12,883 nucleotides of DNA from Clostridiales bacterium. Lineage in GTDB: Bacteria; Bacillota; Clostridia; Christensenellales; CAG-138. The stretch is taken from positions 1 through 12,883 of the forward strand of contig JAISXK010000068.1 of the NCBI GenBank assembly GCA_031270585.1, in the 5' to 3' direction. The position numbers were made by a program, and so were the translations under genes. Each line of letters starts with the position of its first letter. The stretch's first letter is position 1. This document shows positions 6,237 through 12,628 of the stretch, piece by piece. The notes under the pieces were generated by a model. It made no database searches. It worked only from the letters and a program-made list of their open reading frames with translations, and was not told the DNA's origin.

Positions 6237-8627
6237 ATGAATCGAGTAAAAAAGTATCTCGCCGTTCTGTTAATGGCGGCAATCGTTCTCAGTCTGGCGG
6301 GTTGCGGCAATACGCAACCGCCGCAAGCGACGGAATCCCCTCTTAGCGAGGAACCCCAACCTACAGCGGTGCCGGTGGTTACTACGGGGGAAGGCAGCGC
6401 CATGGGCTATGGAGGGCAGATCACAGTGGTGATTACGCTGACGGACGGCGTGATTACGGATGTTGAAGCCGAAGGCGCGAATGAAACGGCGGGCATAGGC
6501 AGTTTAGCCATAGAGAGGCTCCCGGGGGATATCATTGCGGCTAACAGCGTAAAAGTAGACGGCGTATCCGGCGCCACGATGAGTTCCACCGGCCTGATTA
6601 ACGCCGCTGCGCAAGCCTATGCCGCCGCGACAGGCGGCGAGAATGCCATACCCGCAGTGAAAATGGCTGCGGGCACCTATACAAATGAGGTATGGGCATT
6701 CTCCGTCAATGAAAAGATGGAAGTTTCCGTCACCGTGAGCGAAGACAGGATTCTCTCCATAGAGGTCGGGAAGAACGGCGAGACGGAACCCATCGTGCAA
6801 AACGCCGTCGATTTGCTGATACCGCGTATGCTCGACAGTCAATCCGTCTCTATAGACGCCATTACAGGCGCTACCGGCTCTTCCAGCGGCATCAAACATG
6901 GCACGACGCTGGCGATTGAGCAAGCTTTGCAAGCCGCGGGCACGGACACTTCCGCCATCGCGCATTTCCAGCAGCCTTCCGAAAAGCCCGGCGCGGGTAC
7001 GCAGGAGGTATTGGAATACGACGTGCTGGTAATTGGCATGGGCGGCGCGGGATCCGCCGCCGCTATGAGCGCCGCCGAAGCGCAGGCGGCCGCGGGCCGT
7101 GAAGTCAGTGTGCTGGCAATCGACAAGGCGGGCAAGTATGGCGGCACTTCAGCCGTCACTTCTGAAATGATGGCCATTAACCCGCCAAGGTTTATGAAAG
7201 AAAATAAGTATGAAGTAAGCAAGGTGCAGCTTGGCGTATTCGAACGTCCTCTGGAGGATGATCGTAAGGATAAGTCCGTTTATGTGGAAAAGGACGTTAT
7301 GAAAAGTGAGTGGCTCAAATATGTGGAAGGCGACGCAAAGGAGGACATGCTGGATCTGATGCTCGACTACTCTGGCGAAACGCTGGATTGGCTCGTATTT
7401 GATCACGGATTCACGTTTGGAAAGCCGCAGTTGGGCGTGGAACCTTCCGCCACCTATTTCTGCGTATACCAATATAACGGCAGCTTCATGGACAACAAGC
7501 ATATCATTATTACTTATTTTGATCAGATGTATAAAGATTTCACTGATTTAGGCGGGAAATACCTGTTGGAAACCGAAGCGTACGATCTGATAGTTGATTC
7601 GGCGTCCAATACCGTAACCGGGGCTAAGGCGCGCGGCGCGGACGGCACGGAATACACCATTAACGCAAAATCCGTGGTGCTCGCTACAGGCGGTTATTGC
7701 GGCAATGGGGACATGACCACCGAGCTTCTGGGCGAAGAGTATTACCCGCTGAAAGGCAAATGGAATCAGGTGGGCATGACGCAAAACGATGGCAAGATGA
7801 TAAAAGCGGCGCTGAATATTGGCGCGGGCACTTACAACATCAGCACCACGCCCATCGTGCATATCGGCGGCGGCAGGGCGATATTGCATGATTTCGAAAC
7901 CTATGAGGCGGATATAAACGGGAAGAAGGAGATAGTAGCCCTCAATGACGTACCCATGATTATGGCCATCAGCAGCAATGTGATGGCGGTCAGCAAACAA
8001 GGCCGCCGCTTCAGCGCAGAATCCGGCCTCGGATTTTTGGAGCCTTGGAAGGGCGGCCCTGAGTTTTACGCCATTTGGTCTGAAGATCAGGTGCAAAGGG
8101 TGAAGAACGAAGGGTTCAGCACCGTCACCACCGGGGCTTTTATAAGCCAAGGCGGCGTACCTGTTGGTTACCCCGTCAAGGAACTGGACGATGTGATTGC
8201 CGTCGCCATCGAAAAGGGCCTTTGCTACAAGGCGGATACCCTGGAGGAACTGGCAAGCATGTTGCGCATTGACGCCAAGGCGCTAACGGATACCGTAGAC
8301 GTCTATAACGGTTATTGCCAAAGCGGGGAGGATAAGGATTTCCACAAAGATCCGCAATTCCTTGTGCCTGTCGGATCTGGCCCTTATTACGCTTTCCTGG
8401 GCGCGCCTTATGCGTACAGTACGACGGGAGGGCTTGATGTAAACACGCAGTTCCAAGTGCTGCAAGAGAACGGCGCCGATCCGATTGACGGACTGTACGC
8501 AGCCGGCACAGACTGTTTGGGCGTATTGCTTTCGGATAAGAAAGCCTATGTGACATATGGCGGCTGCGCGCAGGGCTGGGCGTTTACGTCGGGTAAACTG
8601 GCCGGCCAAAGCGCGGCGGAAAATTAA
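6237..8627 (+). CDS. Lipoprotein flavin reductase: two FMN-binding domains plus FAD-dependent fumarate-reductase-like domain
   Basis: A 796-residue predicted extracytoplasmic flavoprotein oxidoreductase. The start is ATG 6237 (GGAGG at 6222-6226), because it opens a lipoprotein signal peptide with lipobox L-A-G-C at 20-23; the in-frame ATG at 6099 would bury that signal. A Pro/Thr-rich linker (about 24-50) leads to FMN-binding domain 1 (about 57-132; D-G-V-S-G-A-T, 108-114) and domain 2 (about 146-232; D-A-I-T-G-A-T, 207-213). Both match the D-x-x-[ST]-G-A-T site at which ApbE links FMN to threonine. From 261 on comes a fumarate reductase/succinate dehydrogenase flavoprotein-type domain with the FAD Rossmann motif G-M-G-G-A-G-S-A-A-A (267-276) and A-T-G-G-Y (483-487). 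Family members reduce C=C bonds of external acceptors (fumarate, urocanate, methacrylate). Here the usual N-R-x-G-G-N segment is replaced by an S-D-K-K-A-Y region (766-771), so the substrate is unknown. Paired with the upstream LysR gene. Confidence 0.9.
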   Translation: MNRVKKYLAVLLMAAIVLSLAGCGNTQPPQATESPLSEEPQPTAVPVVTTGEGSAMGYGGQITVVITLTDGVITDVEAEGANETAGIGSLAIERLPGDIIAANSVKVDGVSGATMSSTGLINAAAQAYAAATGGENAIPAVKMAAGTYTNEVWAFSVNEKMEVSVTVSEDRILSIEVGKNGETEPIVQNAVDLLIPRMLDSQSVSIDAITGATGSSSGIKHGTTLAIEQALQAAGTDTSAIAHFQQPSEKPGAGTQEVLEYDVLVIGMGGAGSAAAMSAAEAQAAAGREVSVLAIDKAGKYGGTSAVTSEMMAINPPRFMKENKYEVSKVQLGVFERPLEDDRKDKSVYVEKDVMKSEWLKYVEGDAKEDMLDLMLDYSGETLDWLVFDHGFTFGKPQLGVEPSATYFCVYQYNGSFMDNKHIIITYFDQMYKDFTDLGGKYLLETEAYDLIVDSASNTVTGAKARGADGTEYTINAKSVVLATGGYCGNGDMTTELLGEEYYPLKGKWNQVGMTQNDGKMIKAALNIGAGTYNISTTPIVHIGGGRAILHDFETYEADINGKKEIVALNDVPMIMAISSNVMAVSKQGRRFSAESGLGFLEPWKGGPEFYAIWSEDQVQRVKNEGFSTVTTGAFISQGGVPVGYPVKELDDVIAVAIEKGLCYKADTLEELASMLRIDAKALTDTVDVYNGYCQSGEDKDFHKDPQFLVPVGSGPYYAFLGAPYAYSTTGGLDVNTQFQVLQENGADPIDGLYAAGTDCLGVLLSDKKAYVTYGGCAQGWAFTSGKLAGQSAAEN

Positions 8628-8656
8628 GAAATGTGACTGCATAGAGCAAAAGATAC

Positions 8657-8695
8657 GGGGGCCGGTCACCGACGGTGATTGGCCCCGGTTTTTTT
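8657..8695 (+). terminator. Intrinsic terminator of the flavin reductase gene
   Basis: A 13-bp stem, 8658-8670 with 8674-8686 (GGGGCC...TCACC against GGTGA...GGCCCC, two G-U pairs), with a 3-base GAC loop, followed by GG and seven T's at 8689-8695. It begins 30 bases after the reductase stop. A textbook Rho-independent terminator that separates the reductase from the asd unit. Confidence 0.92.
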
Positions 8696-8747
8696 CGCGC
8701 CGCAGCCGCCCGGCGTTAAACCTGCCGCGCAGCTTACCGCATGACAA

Positions 8748-8766
8748 GTCTGCGGCCACCGCAGAC
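8748..8766. repeat. Perfect 8-bp inverted repeat upstream of the asd promoter, candidate operator
   Basis: GTCTGCGG-CCA-CCGCAGAC is a perfect dyad without a T-tract, so not a terminator. Its centre lies about 68 bases upstream of the transcription start predicted for asd, a classical activator position. No regulator can be assigned. Confidence 0.4.
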
Positions 8767-8789
8767 CACCGGGATCAGGACAGGTTTCA

Positions 8790-8818
8790 TTGACGAAAAA
8801 GGCGCGTTGTGCTATACT
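8790..8818 (+). promoter_or_regulatory. Sigma-A-type promoter of the asd-dapA-dapB unit
   Basis: TTGACG (8790-8795), exactly 17 bases of spacer, TATACT (8813-8818): a near-consensus housekeeping promoter. Transcription is expected near 8825, giving a leader of about 157 bases before asd. Confidence 0.75.
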
Positions 8819-8857
8819 TTCTCACGGTCGCCCCCGATTTTTAAGGCCGGCTGCCGC

Positions 8858-8909
8858 GCGGGCTTTTGCGGTATCCGCCCGCATGGGCGCTTCTGTTATT
8901 TATTTGAGG
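8858..8909 (+). promoter_or_regulatory. Possible attenuator: competing hairpins in the asd leader
   Basis: CGCCC-GCAT-GGGCG (8876-8889) forms a compact 5-bp GC hairpin followed by a T-rich run (TTCTGTTATTTATTT, 8891-8905), resembling a weak intrinsic terminator. Its left arm can instead pair upstream: GCGGGC (8858-8863) with GCCCGC (8877-8882). The two structures exclude each other, which is the layout of an attenuator. The stem is short and the T-run interrupted, so this is tentative. Confidence 0.3.
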
Positions 8910-8929
8910 CTACTGTAGAGGACTTGTAT

Positions 8930-8962
8930 ATGAAAACACGCAATGACGCGTTTTGCGATTGA
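8930..8962 (+). CDS. Possible 10-residue leader peptide upstream of asd
   Basis: An ATG-started ORF encoding MKTRNDAFCD, with a good ribosome binding site (AGAGGA, 8917-8922, 7-base spacing), located between the asd promoter and asd and ending 19 bases before the asd start. It includes Lys, Thr, Asn and Asp, all linked to the aspartate family, but no run of one codon as in classical leader peptides. A weak hairpin (CAAT..CGC with GCG ATTG, about 8940-8960) overlaps its end. It could couple translation to asd or be accidental. Confidence 0.3.
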   Translation: MKTRNDAFCD

Positions 8963-8981
8963 AACAGGAGGATATTTCGTT

Positions 8982-9998
8982 ATGAAGCAGTACAACATCG
9001 CCATTGTAGGCGCAACCGGCATGGTTGGCCGCAAGTTCCTGCAAGTGCTGGAGGAGCGCAAGCTGCCCGCCGCAAACTATTACCTGTTTGCCAGCAAACG
9101 CAGCGCCGGCACCGCTTTGCCCTTTATGGGTAAAGCGCACACCGTGCGGGAATTGACGAAAAGCTGCTTCGACGGGCTTGCAATCGACATCGCGCTGTTT
9201 TCCGCGGGCGCGGGCACATCCCTGGAATTTGCGCCGGTGGCCGCAAAAGCGGGCGCCGTCGTGATCGATAACTCCAGCGCCTGGCGTATGGACGAAGCCG
9301 TGCCGCTCGTTGTGCCCGAAGTGAACGCCGGGGATATCCCGCAATACAGGAATAAGGGCATTATCGCCAACCCCAACTGCTCCACCATACAGGCCATGGT
9401 GGCCTTAAAGCCGCTTGCCGACGCCTACGGGCTTACGCGCGTGGTGTATTCCACCTATCAGGCGGTATCGGGCGCGGGGCAAAGCGGCTATACCGACCTT
9501 GAAAACGGCCTGAACGGCCTGCCGCCGCAAAAGTTTCCCCACCCGATAGCGGGCAACTGCCTGCCGCATATAGACACATTTTTGGATACCGGCTATACGA
9601 AGGAAGAGCAGAAGATGGTGGATGAAACGCGCAAGATCCTCTCGCTGCCCGATCTTCGCGTAACGGCAACCGCCGTGCGTGTGCCGGTGTTCCATGGGCA
9701 CAGCGAAAGCGTCAACGCGGAGTTTATCAGGCCCTTCGATCTTGACGAGCTGCGCGCGCTGCTAAAGGGCGCGCCGGGCCTTGTGGTGCAGGACGACCCA
9801 AAGAACAATCTTTACCCCATGCCGGTTACCGCGGTGGGCGCCGACGCCGTATACGTGGGCCGTATCCGCCGGGATTATTCCGTGGAAAACGGCGTCAACT
9901 TCTGGTGCGTGGCCGACAATATCAGAAAGGGCGCCGCGACAAACGCCGTGCAAATCGCCCAGTCGCTGATTTCCCTTTGGGAGAACGGCGCGAAATAA
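8982..9998 (+). CDS. asd: Aspartate-semialdehyde dehydrogenase
   Basis: Cytoplasmic NADPH-dependent reduction of L-aspartyl-4-phosphate to aspartate-4-semialdehyde, the branch-point step to lysine/diaminopimelate, threonine and methionine. The 338-residue length is normal. Visible: the N-terminal nucleotide-binding G-A-T-G-M-V-G, the catalytic cysteine C133 in N-P-N-C-S-T-I-Q, and the catalytic histidine H240 in F-H-G-H-S-E-S. ATG 8982 is preferred because AGGAGG (8966-8971) precedes it and the protein then begins just ahead of the Rossmann strand; an in-frame ATG at 8943 would add 13 residues and remove the ribosome binding site. First gene of asd-dapA-dapB, behind a near-consensus promoter and a 157-base leader. 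It feeds its product directly to the DapA encoded next. Confidence 0.96.
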   Translation: MKQYNIAIVGATGMVGRKFLQVLEERKLPAANYYLFASKRSAGTALPFMGKAHTVRELTKSCFDGLAIDIALFSAGAGTSLEFAPVAAKAGAVVIDNSSAWRMDEAVPLVVPEVNAGDIPQYRNKGIIANPNCSTIQAMVALKPLADAYGLTRVVYSTYQAVSGAGQSGYTDLENGLNGLPPQKFPHPIAGNCLPHIDTFLDTGYTKEEQKMVDETRKILSLPDLRVTATAVRVPVFHGHSESVNAEFIRPFDLDELRALLKGAPGLVVQDDPKNNLYPMPVTAVGADAVYVGRIRRDYSVENGVNFWCVADNIRKGAATNAVQIAQSLISLWENGAK

Positions 9999-10011
9999 GC
10001 TTACTTTAATT

Positions 10012-10042
10012 TTCCGGCGCAATAAAAGGTTTTACGCCGGAA
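10012..10042. repeat. Inverted repeat between asd and dapA overlapping a promoter
   Basis: TTCCGGCG (10012-10019) and CGCCGGAA (10035-10042) form a perfect 8-bp dyad around a 15-base spacer that itself contains TAAAA-GG-TTTTA. No T-tract follows, so it is not a normal terminator. Its right arm overlaps the -35 box of the dapA-proximal promoter, so an operator or a processing hairpin is possible. Confidence 0.5.
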
Positions 10043-10058
10043 TGTACTTTCATATAAT
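10031..10058 (+). promoter_or_regulatory. Internal promoter in front of dapA
   Basis: TTTACG (10031-10036), a 16-base spacer, and a perfect TATAAT (10053-10058). A start near 10065 would give a leader of under 20 bases with AGGAGG at 10069-10074. This would let dapA-dapB be expressed separately from asd. Confidence 0.5.
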
Positions 10059-10081
10059 AGTATATAAAAGGAGGCTTCAGC

Positions 10082-10960
10082 ATGTCCGTTTTTAAGGGTT
10101 CCGCAACCGCCATCATTACGCCGTTTAACAAAGAAGGCATCGATTACCCCGCGTTTAAAACACTGATTGAAAAGCAGATTGAAGGAAAAGCCGACGGCAT
10201 TGTGGTATGCGGCACCACCGGTGAAGCATCCACCATGTCCGCCGAGGAAAAGCGCTGCGCCATACAGTTTGCGGTGAAGGAGACGGCGGGCCGCGTGCCC
10301 GTAATCGCCGGCACCGGCGGCAACAATACGCGTAACGTCATACACGACAGCAGGCAGGCCGAAGAGTTGGGCGCCGACGCTCTGCTTGTGGTAACGCCCT
10401 ATTACAACAAGGCCACACAGGCGGGGCTTGTGGCGCACTACACCGCCGTAGCGGAGGCCGTGCGCATCCCCATCATCGTATACAACGTGCCCGCGCGCAC
10501 CGGTCTTAATATACTGCCCGCCACCATGAAGGAGATCACCGGCAAAAACAAAAACGTGGCGGCCATCAAAGAGGCCAGCGGCAATATCGAGCAGATTGTA
10601 AACCTGGCCGCGCTGTGCCCCAATCTTTCCATCTATTCCGGCAACGACGACCATGTGCTGCCGCTTTTAAGCCTGGGCGGCAAGGGCGTTATATCGACCA
10701 TAGGCAATGTGATACCGCTCGATATGCACAATCTATGCGAGGCGTATTTCAACGGCGATCACGAAACCGCGCGCGCGCTGCAGTTTAAAATTCTGCCGAT
10801 ATGGAAGGCCGCGTTCTGCGAGGTGAACCCCATCCCCATCAAAACCATGTGCGGGCTGCTGGGCTTATGCGAGCCGTTGCTGCGCCTGCCGCTCTGCCCG
10901 CCTTCACCGGCAAGCAGGGGGCTTATCGAGCAGACACTGAAGGATTATGGGCTGCTGTAA
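10082..10960 (+). CDS. dapA: 4-hydroxy-tetrahydrodipicolinate synthase
   Basis: Condenses pyruvate with aspartate-4-semialdehyde, the committed step of the diaminopimelate/lysine branch, in the cytoplasm. It is a TIM-barrel class I aldolase of 292 residues, the usual length. Visible: G-T-T-G-E-A-S near residues 44-50, Y-Y-N-K around 107-110, Y134 in Y-N-V-P-A-R-T-G, and the Schiff-base lysine K163 in I-K-E-A-S-G-N, so it looks active. The start ATG 10082 has an ideal AGGAGG at 7-base spacing. It follows asd by 83 bases, in which a second promoter and an inverted repeat lie. It precedes dapB by 91 bases, with only a weak hairpin (GGCCC/GGGCC, 11014-11028) and no terminator between them, so co-transcription is likely. 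If feedback control has moved to DapB (see the ACT fusion), this enzyme may be lysine-insensitive, but that is inference. Confidence 0.96.
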   Translation: MSVFKGSATAIITPFNKEGIDYPAFKTLIEKQIEGKADGIVVCGTTGEASTMSAEEKRCAIQFAVKETAGRVPVIAGTGGNNTRNVIHDSRQAEELGADALLVVTPYYNKATQAGLVAHYTAVAEAVRIPIIVYNVPARTGLNILPATMKEITGKNKNVAAIKEASGNIEQIVNLAALCPNLSIYSGNDDHVLPLLSLGGKGVISTIGNVIPLDMHNLCEAYFNGDHETARALQFKILPIWKAAFCEVNPIPIKTMCGLLGLCEPLLRLPLCPPSPASRGLIEQTLKDYGLL

Positions 10961-11051
10961 CCGCCGCGCGCCCAAGTATAGCGCGTAACGCGATAGCCCA
11001 GGCGCAGACGAGGGGCCCTAAGCGGGCCTATACGAGAATAGGGAGAACACA

Positions 11052-12275
11052 ATGATCAAATTGCTTATCAACGGCGCGTGCGGGCAGATGGGCCACACCG
11101 TGATACGCCTTGCGCAAAGCCTGCCGGATGCGTTTCTTGTGGCCGCCGGTATTGACGGGTGCGGCCTGACTGAAAGCGAAGGCGTGCCCGTGCTGCCCTC
11201 TTTACAGAATGCCCCGCAGGACGCGGATGTATTGATAGACTTTTCGCGGCCCGAAGCCGTATCCGACATGGCGGCTTTTTGCCAAAAAACCGATACGCGG
11301 CTCATCGTGGGTACGACGGGCCTTGGCAAAGCGGAAATGGATACGCTCAGGCACGCGGCGAAAAAGACGGCGATATTCCAATGCGGCAATATGTCGCTGG
11401 GCGTAAATTTGCAAATCGAGCTGGTTAAAAACGCCGCCGCCACGCTTAGCGAACAGTTCGATGTGGAAATTGTGGAAAAGCACCACAACCGCAAGGTGGA
11501 TTCACCCAGCGGCACGGCGCTGATGCTTGCCGACGCCATGAGCGCGCAATACGCCAAGGGCCGCAGCTATGTGTATGGCAGGCACAGCAAAAACCAGCGC
11601 CGCGCCCACAATGAAATCGGCATACACGCGCTGCGCGGCGGCACCATTGTGGGCGAGCACGAGGTGATATTTTACGGCCAGGACGAGGTTGTAAGTATCC
11701 GGCACCAGGCGTATTCCAAAAACGTATTCGCGGCGGGCGCGCTGCGCGCGGCGCAATATCTCATGCAAAAGCAAACGGGGCTTTACAATATGGAAAGCAT
11801 CGTGACGGAGCACAGCGTGATGTCGCACCTGTATACGGATGAAAACCAATCCGTCATCACGGTGAGCGCTTTGCCCGACGAACCCGGCGCACTCCAGGCG
11901 ATATTCGGCGCCATCGCCGAAAAAGAGGTGTTTGTGGATATGATCAGCCTGACGACGCCATCCGGCAAGACGGCGGAAATCAGCTTTTCGTTGCCCAAAA
12001 ACGGCCTTGCCACGGCGCTCAACGCATTGAAAGCGCTGCGCCGCGATTATCCCGGCATGGATGTTTACGCGCTAGATAACCTGACAAAAATCACCGTGGA
12101 AGGGCCCGGCATGGCGCTGCGCCACGGAGTCGCGGGCGAGCTGTTCGGCGTATTCGCCAAGGCGGGCGTGAGCATAGAGCTTGTGACCACCAGTGAAACC
12201 AAGATATCCTGCTGCGTGAAAAACAGCGATGTTTCCGCCGCGCTTACGGCGATTATGGCGGAGTTTCAACTATAG
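11052..12275 (+). CDS. dapB: 4-hydroxy-tetrahydrodipicolinate reductase fused to a tandem aspartokinase-type ACT regulatory module
   Basis: NAD(P)H-dependent reduction of the DapA product to tetrahydrodipicolinate, with an added regulatory half. Residues 1-250 form a complete DapB: nucleotide motif G-A-C-G-Q-M-G (8-14), D-F-S (63-65), G-T-T-G (87-90), the catalytic segment H144-H145-N-R-K148-V-D-S-P-S-G-T-A, and the natural DapB end G-L-Y-N-M near 243-247. Instead of stopping, the frame continues 157 residues. ACT1 (about 266-331) has L-P-D-E-P-G-A-L (274-281), V-D-M-I and a T-A-E-I-S-F strand. ACT2 (about 345-407) has G-P-G-M, H-G-V-A-G, T-T-S-E-T-K-I-S (379-386) and the final A-E-F-Q-L. This order is that of the allosteric C-terminus of aspartokinase; no kinase domain is present. 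Normal DapB is about 250 residues. ATG 11052 has GGGAG at 6-base spacing. The ligand is probably lysine or another aspartate-family amino acid (inference). Confidence 0.95.
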   Translation: MIKLLINGACGQMGHTVIRLAQSLPDAFLVAAGIDGCGLTESEGVPVLPSLQNAPQDADVLIDFSRPEAVSDMAAFCQKTDTRLIVGTTGLGKAEMDTLRHAAKKTAIFQCGNMSLGVNLQIELVKNAAATLSEQFDVEIVEKHHNRKVDSPSGTALMLADAMSAQYAKGRSYVYGRHSKNQRRAHNEIGIHALRGGTIVGEHEVIFYGQDEVVSIRHQAYSKNVFAAGALRAAQYLMQKQTGLYNMESIVTEHSVMSHLYTDENQSVITVSALPDEPGALQAIFGAIAEKEVFVDMISLTTPSGKTAEISFSLPKNGLATALNALKALRRDYPGMDVYALDNLTKITVEGPGMALRHGVAGELFGVFAKAGVSIELVTTSETKISCCVKNSDVSAALTAIMAEFQL

Positions 12276-12301
12276 TCCTACCCGGTTTTTATAAAATCAG
12301 C

Positions 12302-12334
12302 CGCGCGTTCGCCGCACACGCCGGCGGACGCGCG
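12302..12334 (+). terminator. Strong hairpin after dapB, probable terminator or 3' stabiliser
   Basis: A 13-bp GC-rich stem, 12302-12314 with 12322-12334 (CGCGCGTTCGCCG against CGGCGGACGCGCG, one G-U pair), with a 7-base loop, 26 bases after the dapB stop. The following TTGTAACG is a poor T-tract, so termination may be inefficient or Rho-dependent. Confidence 0.55.
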
Positions 12335-12459
12335 TTGTAACGCCGTCTTTAAAATGCGTTTGTTATATTTTTTTATTTAATGACAATATATACGGTATTA
12401 TAACCATCATACTGCCAAGTCCAACGCCTTTTCATATTTTCATGAAGACTTCATTTTTT
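12335..12459. other. AT-rich intergenic stretch without a recognisable gene
   Basis: Clearly richer in A+T than the genes to its left, with no ORF of note. It holds only a minimal palindrome ATGAA-GAC-TTCAT (about 12442-12454) followed by six T's. It marks the transition from the conserved asd-dap cluster to a degenerate region. Confidence 0.5.
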
Positions 12460-12620
12460 AGGGCGTGTTTGAAAAATAATTTCCGGCAGCCGCGAGGCGA
12501 TTTTTTCGACTGTCAAGGATCGAAAACGAAGGAATAGCAGAGCTATTTCGAGTTTGAGAGACATAGACAGGCGGAAAAAGCGTTTGTAGATGGCAGGAAG
12601 GGATTTTCTAAACACGCCCT
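12460..12620. mobile_element. 161-bp palindromic MITE-like element
   Basis: Terminal inverted repeats AGGGCGTGTTTGAAAA (12460-12475) and TTTTCTAAACACGCCCT (12604-12620), with 11 outer bases identical. The whole element is one imperfect palindrome: 79-base left arm (12460-12538), 3-base centre AGA, 79-base right arm (12542-12620). A hand ungapped comparison gives about 49 of 79 matching positions, strongest at the ends, at CTGTC/GACAG (12510-12514 and 12566-12570), at the T-run/A-run and at GGAATAGC/GCTATTTC beside the centre. It has no coding capacity, as expected for a non-autonomous miniature inverted-repeat element. No target-site duplication is evident. It sits between the dapB 3' region and a decayed minus-strand gene. 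Confidence 0.65.
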
Positions 12621-12628
12621 GGTCCTAT

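Noticed and set aside
8283..8759. Minus-strand ORF across the reductase end and terminator
   Set aside because: It runs through an excellent intrinsic terminator and opposite conserved reductase sequence; no protein family features.
8943..8981. asd start at ATG 8943
   Set aside because: The AGGAGG at 8966-8971 points to ATG 8982, and Asd proteins start a few residues before the G-A-T-G-x-V-G strand.
8825..8981. Lysine (L-box) riboswitch or T-box upstream of asd
   Set aside because: No recognisable L-box conserved elements and no T-box AGGGUGGNACCGCG sequence were found on reading the leader.
11014..11028. Hairpin GGCCC-TAAGC-GGGCC between dapA and dapB as a terminator
   Set aside because: Only 5 bp and no T-tract; dapA and dapB are probably co-transcribed.
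12397..12424. Minus-strand promoter (TTGGAC-N16-TATAAT) pointing toward the dapB 3' end
   Set aside because: It lies in AT-rich DNA where such matches are frequent and no gene follows in that direction; an antisense RNA to dapB is conceivable but unsupported.
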